Positions 44,328 through 52,470 of a stretch of 64,000 nt of DNA are shown one piece after another. The stretch's first letter is position 1. Every line of letters begins with the position of its first letter. Origin of the DNA: an uncultured Caryophanales bacterium. Its GTDB lineage: Bacteria; Bacillota_I; Bacilli_A; RFN20; CAG-826. A model generated the notes under the pieces. That model was not told the DNA's origin, searched no databases, and worked only from the letters and a program-made list of their open reading frames with translations. Location of the stretch: the NCBI GenBank assembly GCA_902464635.1, contig CABQKC010000003.1, forward strand, positions 26,599 through 90,598. Direction: 5' to 3'. A program made the position numbers and the translations under genes.

Positions 44328-45205
44328 GAAATGATAACGAAGTAGCTTCTAGGCATTCTCCTGAATCAAAGGGGGAAATCATATCTAGATGGGTCATTAG
44401 GCTATTCCTAGTTGTATGGACTATCTTGATAATATTTCCATTATTATGGGCCATCATGACTTCCTTTAAGAGCCAAAAAGAATTCATGATGGGGGCTTTT
44501 AATTGGCCAACTAGTTTCCAATTCAGGAATTATGTTGTTGCTTGGCAAGAGGCTGATTTCTCCAAGTATTTCCTTAATTCGGTAACTCTTTCTATCGGTA
44601 GCGTCGCTCTTACAATCCTATTTACTTTAGGATCAAGTTATGTAATTGCTAAATATAGATTTAGATTATTCAAGTTCCTTGACCATTTCTATTCCATCTT
44701 CATGATGGTTCCCCAAATGCTATTATTGATTCCTTTACTAAAATTATGTCAGCAACTACATCTAACTGATGGGTGGCAAGTTATTCCTACCCTTATGTTA
44801 TTAAATGCTATTCAAGGTGTACCGTTCTATGTCTTCCTTACCCTTCCATTTATGAAAGGGTTAAGCAATGACATATTAGAAGCAGCTGAAATTGATGGAA
44901 CCAATGAATTCCAGCGTTTCTTCCATGTAGTACTTCCAATGGTAAAACCCCCATTATTCATTGTTGCCCTTTTAAGTTTTGCCGGTGTCTGGAATGAATA
45001 TGCGATGTCAATTACATTTATCAAAGATTCTTCTTATTACACATTGTCGGCAGGTTTAAATAATTTGATGACTGATGCAACGTTTGGATATGGGGTCAAG
45101 TTTGCAGCCTTGATAATATCGATGTTACCAGTACTTATAATGTATGCGATATTCCAAAAGCCATTGCAGAACGGCTTATCCGCTTCCGACGGAGTAAAAG
45201 GATAA
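44324..45205 (+). CDS. CUT1 sugar ABC transporter permease, MalG/UgpE-type
   Basis: A 293-residue permease with 'LWAIMTSFKSQKEFM' near the N-terminus, the EAA loop 'LEAAEIDGTNEFQRF' followed by 'FHVVLPMVKPPL', and the C-terminal 'QKPLQNGLSASDGVKG', all typical of MalG/UgpE. It is translationally coupled to the MalF-type gene. GGAGG sits inside the previous gene, 14-18 bp upstream of ATG. It ends the second operon, with a strong terminator following. Confidence 0.93.
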   Translation: MRNDNEVASRHSPESKGEIISRWVIRLFLVVWTILIIFPLLWAIMTSFKSQKEFMMGAFNWPTSFQFRNYVVAWQEADFSKYFLNSVTLSIGSVALTILFTLGSSYVIAKYRFRLFKFLDHFYSIFMMVPQMLLLIPLLKLCQQLHLTDGWQVIPTLMLLNAIQGVPFYVFLTLPFMKGLSNDILEAAEIDGTNEFQRFFHVVLPMVKPPLFIVALLSFAGVWNEYAMSITFIKDSSYYTLSAGLNNLMTDATFGYGVKFAALIISMLPVLIMYAIFQKPLQNGLSASDGVKG

Positions 45206-45211
45206 ATTAAT

Positions 45212-45247
45212 AGCTTTCCTTGTTTCCCCGAGGAAGGCTTATTTTTT
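45212..45247. terminator. Bidirectional Rho-independent terminator
   Basis: The 9-bp stem AGCTTTCCT (45212-45220) / AGGAAGGCT (45231-45239), with one G-U pair and a 10-nt loop, is followed by TATTTTTT on the plus strand. It lies between the convergent permease and AraC genes, whose stops are 40 bp apart, and mainly ends the plus-strand operon. Confidence 0.85.
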
Positions 45248-46100
45248 AGTTACTTGAATTGTTCTCTTCTTGGCATTTCTTCCTATATTGGAGAGGGGAG
45301 CATCCGTTTATCTCCCTAAATAATTTTATAAATGTCGACAAGGAATTATATCCGCAGTCTTCAGATATAGTAAGCACGCTTTTATTAGTTACTTTTAACA
45401 ACTCTTTCGCATAATTCATTCTTATTTCTATTAGATATTCAACTAGGGACACCCCTTTATATGTCTTAAACATTGTCCCGACTTGCGAATGGGAATAATT
45501 AGTCAAAGAGACAATCTCGCTTACTCGCCTAGAAAATACTTCAGGACGTTGGAGATTTGCCAAAAATTCTAATAACCATTTAGGGGTAGTGGTATGTCTT
45601 TCAAAATACCTTAATGTATATAAACCTAATATGGCATCTAATAAGGAAGAGGCTAAAAATCTTTCATAATCAAGATTTTCTACTTCCCCAGGTTCAAGTG
45701 ATTTAGCATTTATTAATCCTGCTAGATAGGTATTAAAAGTCTCGAAATCATTAAACCCTAGTTTTAGTTTCAATATCCTTTCTCCGGATAATATTTGGCT
45801 CGCTAATGGAGAAGGCATTTTCTTAATGGCATTTTCTATTTCTTCATTTTCAAAATAGACATCTTGATGTAGGTGTGGGGTCTTTAAAAAAGTAATCCCA
45901 TGTACATGATTTGGACCAATCAAGAATACATCACCTTTGCTTACTTCATATTCCTTTTCATTAACTAAGTTAATAGAAACCCCGTCAAAAAAGAAAACTA
46001 GTTCCCATTTAACATGCCCATGTGGAGGATTTGGGGTTGTATATAGTTTGCTAATTTCATCTTTTTCTGCGCTTAAGCGGACTAGGTTATTTTTATCCAT
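45246..46100 (-). CDS. AraC-family transcriptional regulator (second)
   Basis: A 284-residue regulator with an N-terminal cupin ('VKWELVFFFDGVSINL', 'VSKGDVFLIGPNHVHG') and a C-terminal double helix-turn-helix ('VSLTNYSHSQVGTMFKTY', 'LTISEDCGYNSLSTFIKLF', then 'NGCSPLQYRKK'). GAGG lies 7 bp before the ATG. It is divergent from the GH106-GH3-GH37 operon with a 226-bp gap and is the most likely regulator of it. AraC cupins of this type sense sugars or other small ligands; the ligand is unknown. Confidence 0.93.
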   Translation of the reverse strand: MDKNNLVRLSAEKDEISKLYTTPNPPHGHVKWELVFFFDGVSINLVNEKEYEVSKGDVFLIGPNHVHGITFLKTPHLHQDVYFENEEIENAIKKMPSPLASQILSGERILKLKLGFNDFETFNTYLAGLINAKSLEPGEVENLDYERFLASSLLDAILGLYTLRYFERHTTTPKWLLEFLANLQRPEVFSRRVSEIVSLTNYSHSQVGTMFKTYKGVSLVEYLIEIRMNYAKELLKVTNKSVLTISEDCGYNSLSTFIKLFREINGCSPLQYRKKCQEENNSSN

Positions 46101-46247
46101 TTTTCTGCCTCTAGTTATTTTACAACATTTGCTCTTCTATATAAAAAGATTATTTTTTAAAGATAAAATGGTGACTTAATGGACAAAGAGTAACAAAAAT
46201 AACAATTTTTAAATTAAAGATAAAAGAAAGAATGTTTTCCTAATTGA

Positions 46248-46288
46248 TATAATTTTAACTAGCAAGAGAAATATAAATCTTTAGATTT
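46248..46288 (+). promoter_or_regulatory. Candidate -10 element and inverted repeat before the GH106-like gene
   Basis: A perfect TATAAT (46248-46253) without a good -35 lies 74 bp before ATG 46327, and an inverted repeat AAATCT-TT-AGATTT (46275-46288) follows just past the expected transcription start. A weak -35 fits activation by the divergent AraC regulator. The 13-mer TTAGATTTTAGAA at 46281-46293 also occurs at 34618-34630 next to the cre-like site of the second operon. Nothing else is seen in the 46101-46326 gap. Confidence 0.35.
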
Positions 46289-46326
46289 TAGAAGGTGTAA
46301 TTTTATCGAGAATTCAGGAGATAGCA

Positions 46327-48711
46327 ATGCTAGATAAGTCATTATTCTTTAAACCTCAAAGCCGTTATTCCATGGTTCCTTTTTGGTTTTGGAATGATGA
46401 ACTAAAAGATGAAGAATTGATTAGACAGCTTAAGGAAATGAAAGATAAAGGTGTCTATGAAGTTATAATCCATGCAAGAAAAGGTTTAACCATTGGCTAT
46501 TTAAGCGATGAATGGTTTTCTAAGATTAGATTATGTTGTGAAACTGCTAAAGAATTAGGCATGAAGATCTATCTTTATGATGAGAATAATTGGCCTAGTG
46601 GATATGCGGATGGAAAAGTAATAGAAAAAGATCTTTCTTTTGCAGCGAAATGCTTAAGTGTAGAAAAGATTTATCCAGTACTAGGCAAGCCTATTGAAGT
46701 AGAGGATATTCCAAATAAAGAAATAGTATCTGTAGTAGCAGTTTATCAAGATAAGGAATTTATTGATATTACCGACTACGGGAAAAATGGTAAACCTAGT
46801 TGGGTTAGCCCTTCTTTATGTTGGGAAGTTTTTGTCTTTAGGATGGAAGTTGCCTTACATCATCCAGCGTACTCTGATACCCCATATGTTGATTTATTAA
46901 ATATAGATGCAACGAAAGCATTTATTGAAATTACCCATGAGCAATATAAGAAACATGTAGGTGAATATTATAAAGATGTCATTAAGGGCTTCTTTACTGA
47001 TGAACCTGGGTTTTATCAAAATTATATCGAGCAGGCTAAAAACATAAATACTATCGCCTGGACCAAGGATTTCCCTTCCAAATTCCTTTGCTTAAAAGGA
47101 TATGATATTCGTCCATATCTGCCTTCTTTATATCAAAATATGGAGATATCTTCCAAGATTAGGAAAGATTATTATGAAGCCTTAGTTGCTATTTATAGGC
47201 ATTCTTATTTTGATGAAATAAGGCAATACCTATATAAAGATGGATTGCTTTTAATCGGACATCTACATAGAGAAGAAAAACTAGAATGGCTAGTACAGAC
47301 CGAAGGGGATTTCTTTGATGTAATAGATGGATTAGATTATTCTGGAATCGATTGCATTGATAGAGCTTTCCCTAGGGTAAGCGAAAAACTAGCTTCTAGC
47401 GCAGCTGATTTATTAAATAAGAAACGTTGTCTATCTGAATCTTTAGGTTGCTTTGGATGGGAATTAACTCCAAGCGAGATTAAGCAAAGAATAGATTTAC
47501 AATATGTAAATGGGATAAATATGTTTATACCCCATGCTTTCTTTTATTCTATAGAAGGATATAGGAAGCAAGAATCTCCTCCATCCTTATTTATCCAAAA
47601 TCCATATTGGCCATATTTTTCTAAGATATCTAATTATGTATCTAGGCTTTCATATGCATTAAGTGAAGGTAAGCATGATTGCAAAGTAGGGGTTTATTAT
47701 CCTTCTAGAAAAGCAACTAGGTTATTTAGCCCATTAAATCATTATGAAATAAAAGGAATAGATGAATGCTTAGATAGATTAATCGGTTCTTTGTTAAACA
47801 AAGGGATTGATTTTGAACTTATAAATGAAGAATTTATCGAAAAGGGAACCGTTAATAGAAATGGATTAAATATTGATCATAATTATAAGGCCATAATCTT
47901 GCCTACTTCTCCTGATATAGATATTCAAGACAAGATAAATGAATTCTCTAAACATGGATTAGCTATTGTTTTAGGCAAGGATAAAGGCAAAGAAGATAAG
48001 AAGGTTTTATATAGATATTATGAAGAAGATGAAGTGGCCTCTTATCTAGTTTCTAAATTGGATTTTGACCATTTTAGCGAGGGCGTGTATTCATATTCGA
48101 GGAAAGATAAATCTTCTAAATGGACTTTTTATGTTAATAATCTAGATAAAGTTAATTATTTAAATATCAAGCTTAGGAAAGGCATGCAGGTTGATAAATT
48201 GGATTTAGAAAATGGATCAAGTAAAGTAATCGCTTCTTCTAAAATTGATAAGGTCATAAAGATAAAACTAGAACCAAAAGAATCAATCTTGCTTTATTTT
48301 AGAAAAGGGAAAAAGAAGCCTAGCAAAGAAGATAAATATGAAAAATATCCTTTAAAATTAATAGATGCCTACTTTAACGATGTTAAAGAGAAAGAAATCT
48401 GTGCCCATAAGAATAATATCCATAATTTTGATGGGAAAGTTACTTTAACATATAGATTTGATTTAGATGAGTTGCCTTCTAAAGTTAAACTAAAACTAGG
48501 TGGGGTAAAAGATTTTGCATCCGTCTATTGTAACGATAAATATATCGACACCAGATTATGGGAACCATATGAATTTGATATAACGCCCCCCTTAAAATCA
48601 AAAGAAAACATCATTAAGATTGAAATCTATAACGTTAAGGCGAACTCTTTTGAGAGACTAGATTTAGATTGCGGTTTGCTTAACGAGCCATATTTATTAA
48701 TCAAGAAATAA
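46327..48711 (+). CDS. GH106-like (alpha-L-rhamnosidase-type) glycoside hydrolase
   Basis: A 794-residue cytoplasmic protein. Near the start 'MVPFWFWNDELKDEEL', then 'YLYDENNWPSG' and 'GFFTDEPG' form the pattern of GH106 and related rhamnosidase-like enzymes: a TIM barrel with calcium-dependent inverting catalysis in characterised members. 'CLSESLGCFGWELTP' and 'WPYFSKISNYVSRLSYAL' continue the pattern. The C-terminal ~100 residues form a galactose-binding-like beta domain ('VTLTYRFDLDEL'). It is shorter than many GH106 enzymes, so a different exo-specificity is possible. AGGAG lies 6 bp before ATG. First gene of the AraC-linked operon; the GH3 start follows 4 bp after the stop. Confidence 0.75.
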   Translation: MLDKSLFFKPQSRYSMVPFWFWNDELKDEELIRQLKEMKDKGVYEVIIHARKGLTIGYLSDEWFSKIRLCCETAKELGMKIYLYDENNWPSGYADGKVIEKDLSFAAKCLSVEKIYPVLGKPIEVEDIPNKEIVSVVAVYQDKEFIDITDYGKNGKPSWVSPSLCWEVFVFRMEVALHHPAYSDTPYVDLLNIDATKAFIEITHEQYKKHVGEYYKDVIKGFFTDEPGFYQNYIEQAKNINTIAWTKDFPSKFLCLKGYDIRPYLPSLYQNMEISSKIRKDYYEALVAIYRHSYFDEIRQYLYKDGLLLIGHLHREEKLEWLVQTEGDFFDVIDGLDYSGIDCIDRAFPRVSEKLASSAADLLNKKRCLSESLGCFGWELTPSEIKQRIDLQYVNGINMFIPHAFFYSIEGYRKQESPPSLFIQNPYWPYFSKISNYVSRLSYALSEGKHDCKVGVYYPSRKATRLFSPLNHYEIKGIDECLDRLIGSLLNKGIDFELINEEFIEKGTVNRNGLNIDHNYKAIILPTSPDIDIQDKINEFSKHGLAIVLGKDKGKEDKKVLYRYYEEDEVASYLVSKLDFDHFSEGVYSYSRKDKSSKWTFYVNNLDKVNYLNIKLRKGMQVDKLDLENGSSKVIASSKIDKVIKIKLEPKESILLYFRKGKKKPSKEDKYEKYPLKLIDAYFNDVKEKEICAHKNNIHNFDGKVTLTYRFDLDELPSKVKLKLGGVKDFASVYCNDKYIDTRLWEPYEFDITPPLKSKENIIKIEIYNVKANSFERLDLDCGLLNEPYLLIKK

Positions 48712-48715
48712 CAAA

Positions 48716-50938
48716 ATGGAAAATTGTATTTATCTAGATATTTCTAGGACTCCAAAAGAAAGGGCGAAAGACCTTTTGTCTAGAATGAGCCTAGAAGAAA
48801 AGATAAGCCAGATGAATTGTTCTGGTTGTCTTTATGATTTGGATGATATTTTATCTTCTTTTGAGAAGGGAATAGATAAAGTAAACGGGGAATGGTATTG
48901 GTTTAAGTATTATGATCAAGCTAAATTAAAGAAAATGGAAGAAGAATGTGTTAGGCATTCTAGATTCCATATACCTCCTTTTGTAACTTGTGAGAATATC
49001 CATGGGGCTGCTCTTCCTTTTACTACTATTTTCCCTACCCCAGGATGTCTAGGTGCATCTTTTGATTTAGATTTAGCGTATAAAGTTTCTAGGATACAGG
49101 CTAAAGAAATAAAAGCCCTTGGATTTAATAAAGTATATGCCCCGAATCTAGATTTATTCAGGGAACCTAGATGGGGGAGATGCGAAGAAAATATCAGCGA
49201 AGACCCTCTTTTATTATCTTTGATGGCCAAAAATATTGTTAAGGGCATTCAAGATGAGAAAGTAATGACGACCATTAAACATTATATTGGCTATTCTTCT
49301 CCTGAATCAGGCCTTAACCTTGCTCCGATGCATATGGGAGAAAGGGAAATCAGGCAATATTACTTGCCTCCCTTTCTAGAAGCAATTAAAGCAGGGGCGA
49401 TGGGGGTAATGACTTGCTATAACGTAGTTGATGGAGTCCCTGTTACTATTTCACCTTTATGGATGAACAAAGTATTAAGAGAAGAAGCTTCTTTTGATGG
49501 AGTCACCATATTAGATTATGGCATGTCAGGAATAATGAAGAATGTCATGGGGATATCTTCAAATTATGTTGAATTAGGCAAAAGGCTATTAGAAGCAAAA
49601 GTTGATATGGAGGCATGCGAACCTTTATGTTATAACCTGGACTTCATCGAAAACATAAAAAACGATGAACGTTATTTATCTTTGATAGATGAAGCGGTTT
49701 TTAGGATATTGAAGGCTAAATTTGAATTAGGATTATTTGAAAACCCTTCTTTTGATATAGATAAAATAAAAGATAATGTCTTTACCGAAGAAGCGCTTCA
49801 GTTGACTTATATTGAAGAAAGCGAAGGGGCTACTTTATTAAAAAATGATGGGGTTTTGCCTTTAAAGAAATCTAGCAAGATATTATTAGTTGGTCCAAAT
49901 GGCGATATAGCCCAACTTGGTGGGATTACTTATTATGCAGTTTTAGAAGATTATAAATATAAAGACGCAAGTTCAGAAAAGGCGATTACTCCGCTTGAAG
50001 CTTTAATAACTAGATTTGGCAAAGATAATGTTAGATTTGTCAAAGGATGCAATTTTTTAACCTATTTTGAAAAAGATGAAGAAAGAATAAAAGAAGATGC
50101 TTCTTGGGCTGATGTAATTATTTTCGCGGGAGGAAATAATTCTAGAGGATATTCAGGAGGAGAAAATGGGGGAAAGAATAACCCAATGATGTCATTTGAC
50201 GCGGTTACTTCTTCTGAAGGATATGATAATGATGATATAGGATTGCTACCTTCCCAAAAGAAATTATTTGATTTTATTAAATCCTTAAATAAAAAGATTA
50301 TTTTCCTAGTTTATGGAGGAAAACCTCTTAGCCTTGAAAATGAATTAAGTGATTTGGGGGGTCTATTATTTTGCTATGGAGTCGGGAATAGAGGAAATCT
50401 AGCAATCGCGGATATATTGCTTGGTAAAATCAATCCTTCTGGCAGATTGCCGTTTTCTATAGCTAGAAATGTGGGCCAATTGCCTTGCTTCTATAACCAT
50501 TATCTTCCAAAAGGAAATTATTCAAATCCAGGAAGCCTAACTAAACCTGGGCAGGATTATATATTTAACTCACCGATCCCATTGTTCCCATTTGGATTTG
50601 GATTATCTTATTCTACATTTAAATATGAATCTTTAGATGTAATTAACAATGATGGAGTTATAGAAGTTAAAGTTAGGATTACTAATTTAGGCCCATTTGA
50701 TGGGGACCATGTAGTTTTGATTTATGGGAATAATCTTGAACAAGAATATGTCTGCATACAATCTAGGCGTCTTATTGGATTTAAACGCATTCATCTAAAA
50801 AATAAAGAGAGTAAGGTCATTGAATTTAGTTTTACTAAAGATGATTTTTATTATATTGGATTAGATATGAAAAAGACTTATCCAAATGGGGAAATTGAAA
50901 TTGAAGTCGAATCAATTAAGAGGAGGACACATTTATGA
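48716..50938 (+). CDS. Glycoside hydrolase family 3 (second, beta-xylosidase/glucosidase-like)
   Basis: A 740-residue GH3 with barrel ('MSLEEKISQM', 'KHYIGYSSPESG', 'REIRQYYLPPF', 'MTCYNVVDG'), nucleophile Asp267 in ILDYGMS, alpha/beta sandwich ('FAGGNNSRGYSGGENGG', 'NPSGRLPFSI') and C-terminal fibronectin-like domain ('FPFGFGLSYSTFKYE'). The usual Ser before the nucleophile is Leu here, an uncommon substitution, but the Asp is kept. No signal peptide. It differs clearly from the GH3 at 18903 (barrel motifs, length). It is co-transcribed with the GH106-like and GH37-like genes and overlaps the latter by 4 bp. Confidence 0.9.
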   Translation: MENCIYLDISRTPKERAKDLLSRMSLEEKISQMNCSGCLYDLDDILSSFEKGIDKVNGEWYWFKYYDQAKLKKMEEECVRHSRFHIPPFVTCENIHGAALPFTTIFPTPGCLGASFDLDLAYKVSRIQAKEIKALGFNKVYAPNLDLFREPRWGRCEENISEDPLLLSLMAKNIVKGIQDEKVMTTIKHYIGYSSPESGLNLAPMHMGEREIRQYYLPPFLEAIKAGAMGVMTCYNVVDGVPVTISPLWMNKVLREEASFDGVTILDYGMSGIMKNVMGISSNYVELGKRLLEAKVDMEACEPLCYNLDFIENIKNDERYLSLIDEAVFRILKAKFELGLFENPSFDIDKIKDNVFTEEALQLTYIEESEGATLLKNDGVLPLKKSSKILLVGPNGDIAQLGGITYYAVLEDYKYKDASSEKAITPLEALITRFGKDNVRFVKGCNFLTYFEKDEERIKEDASWADVIIFAGGNNSRGYSGGENGGKNNPMMSFDAVTSSEGYDNDDIGLLPSQKKLFDFIKSLNKKIIFLVYGGKPLSLENELSDLGGLLFCYGVGNRGNLAIADILLGKINPSGRLPFSIARNVGQLPCFYNHYLPKGNYSNPGSLTKPGQDYIFNSPIPLFPFGFGLSYSTFKYESLDVINNDGVIEVKVRITNLGPFDGDHVVLIYGNNLEQEYVCIQSRRLIGFKRIHLKNKESKVIEFSFTKDDFYYIGLDMKKTYPNGEIEIEVESIKRRTHL

Positions 50939-52188
50939 ATGAAAAAGAGATTTTAGATATAAAAGAAACTAGAAAATATATACATTCACGTTGGAAAGCT
51001 GCCGTAAATTATCCTGTCAAAGGTGATAAATATGCTCTTCCATATCCATTTGTACCTCCTTGTATAGATGGGGATTTCCATGTCCTTTTCTATTGGGATA
51101 CTTTCTATACGAATAGAGGAATGATTGCAGATGGCTATTTTGAATATGCTAAATATAATGTCGACAACCTTATATTCGCATTAGATAAATTGGGTTTTGT
51201 TCCTAATGCCTATAGCGAGAATCTAATCAAGTGGTGTTCGCAGCCCCCATATCTTCATTTCATGGTCAAGGATATATATGAAGTAAGCAAAGATAAGAAG
51301 TGGCTAGAAAAAGCCTATTACGCCTTAAAGAAAGAATACGAATTCTGGATGAAAGAAAGAATTGCGCCGAATGGCTTAAACCGTCATTTTCATAATAAAT
51401 TAACCAAGGAAGATTTATGTGGTTATTATGATTATGTCGCGAAAGATAGGCTTGGTTTACCTTTAGATATAGATCCTGATAAAAAAGCCGAATTGGGGGA
51501 ATGCTACTGCGCCGATGCGGAAGCAGGGCTAGATTTTACCCCACGTTTTCTAGATAAAGGAATATATATTAATCCAGTCGATTTAAATGCCAATCTATAT
51601 GGCATGGAGCTAGATTTAGCATCTTTATCAAAAATGTTTGAGCCTAATGAAGAAAATAGGTTCCTAGAAGCTGCTAAATCTAGAAAAGAGAAGATGGACA
51701 AATACATGTTGAGCGAAGACGGTCTATATTATGATTATGATTTTTCTAGCAACAAGATATTTAGGGAAGATTATTGCTTTAGCGGGCAATTCATGCCATT
51801 TATAACTGGATTATCCAAAAATAAAGAGGCGGTTAAGAAATTATTAAGCCGTCTATCTTATCCATATGGAATAGTATCTACCCAAAAAGACGAAAACGAA
51901 AAGATAGAATATCAAGCCGCCTATCCTTTCTCTTGGCCTTATGATAATTATTTAGCATACTGGGGATTAAAAGAATTAGATATGGAAGAAGAGGCTAAAG
52001 AAGTGGGACTTAGATGGCTAAAAAATCTATCTATGACTTATAAAAACACGGGTAAGCTATGGGAAACTTATGATCCTTTTATCGGGGGAAGGGCCAAAAA
52101 GAAAGAATATCCCGCGAATGAGATGATGGGTTGGACAGCAGGGGGATTCTCCTCAATCTGCGAAGATCTAGGTTTTGATTATAAATAA
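50935..52188 (+). CDS. GH37-like (trehalase-family, (alpha/alpha)6 barrel) glycoside hydrolase
   Basis: A 417-residue cytoplasmic protein resembling the catalytic core of family 37. The motif 'IDGDFHVLFYWDTFY' corresponds to the trehalase signature, 'ADAEAGLDFTPRF' to the 'ESGWDFSSRW' region with the catalytic acid, and 'AAYPFSWPYDNYLAYWGL' to the C-terminal tryptophan motif. Family members hydrolyse alpha,alpha-trehalose, but many relatives of ~420 residues act on other alpha-glycosides. It overlaps the GH3 stop (ATGA) and has AAGAGGAGG upstream. Last gene of the AraC-linked operon; no convincing terminator follows. Confidence 0.75.
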   Translation: MNEKEILDIKETRKYIHSRWKAAVNYPVKGDKYALPYPFVPPCIDGDFHVLFYWDTFYTNRGMIADGYFEYAKYNVDNLIFALDKLGFVPNAYSENLIKWCSQPPYLHFMVKDIYEVSKDKKWLEKAYYALKKEYEFWMKERIAPNGLNRHFHNKLTKEDLCGYYDYVAKDRLGLPLDIDPDKKAELGECYCADAEAGLDFTPRFLDKGIYINPVDLNANLYGMELDLASLSKMFEPNEENRFLEAAKSRKEKMDKYMLSEDGLYYDYDFSSNKIFREDYCFSGQFMPFITGLSKNKEAVKKLLSRLSYPYGIVSTQKDENEKIEYQAAYPFSWPYDNYLAYWGLKELDMEEEAKEVGLRWLKNLSMTYKNTGKLWETYDPFIGGRAKKKEYPANEMMGWTAGGFSSICEDLGFDYK

Positions 52189-52370
52189 ACGATTGTCATA
52201 TTTAACACTCAAATATTCTTTTTTAATTACCAAAAAAGATAACTTTCATATCCATTAATTTTTCTTTGTTACTTTCAAATAAAAACATTATTTTTGCCTA
52301 CATATTGGGATTTCTTAGCCATTTATTAACAATAAAAAATTAATTTAAAAAACCATCATAAATAGTTATA

Positions 52371-52396
52371 TTGACAATTTTGAACGTTTATAGATT
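52371..52396 (+). promoter_or_regulatory. Candidate promoter of the 807-residue surface protein
   Basis: A perfect TTGACA (52371-52376) is followed by TAGATT (52391-52396), a TAnnnT hexamer at a short 14-bp spacing. A cre-like site starts 17 bp downstream of the hexamer, at the expected transcription start, a usual place for repression. The remaining part of the gap 52189-52470 is AT-rich without other recognisable elements. Confidence 0.4.
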
Positions 52397-52412
52397 AAAA
52401 AAGAAAAGAAAA

Positions 52413-52426
52413 AGTAAGCGCTTTCA
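52413..52426 (+). promoter_or_regulatory. cre-like operator (CcpA/LacI family)
   Basis: AGTAAGCGCTTTCA matches TGNAANCGNTNNCA except at the first base and contains the palindromic AAGCGCTT centre. It shares GTAAGCG(S)TTTC with the site at 34627 in front of the paralogous surface gene. It lies 45 bp before the ATG at 52471. Confidence 0.7.
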
Positions 52427-52470
52427 AATATGTTTTAGTTAGTAATATTTATAGAAAGGGACTTTTCTAC

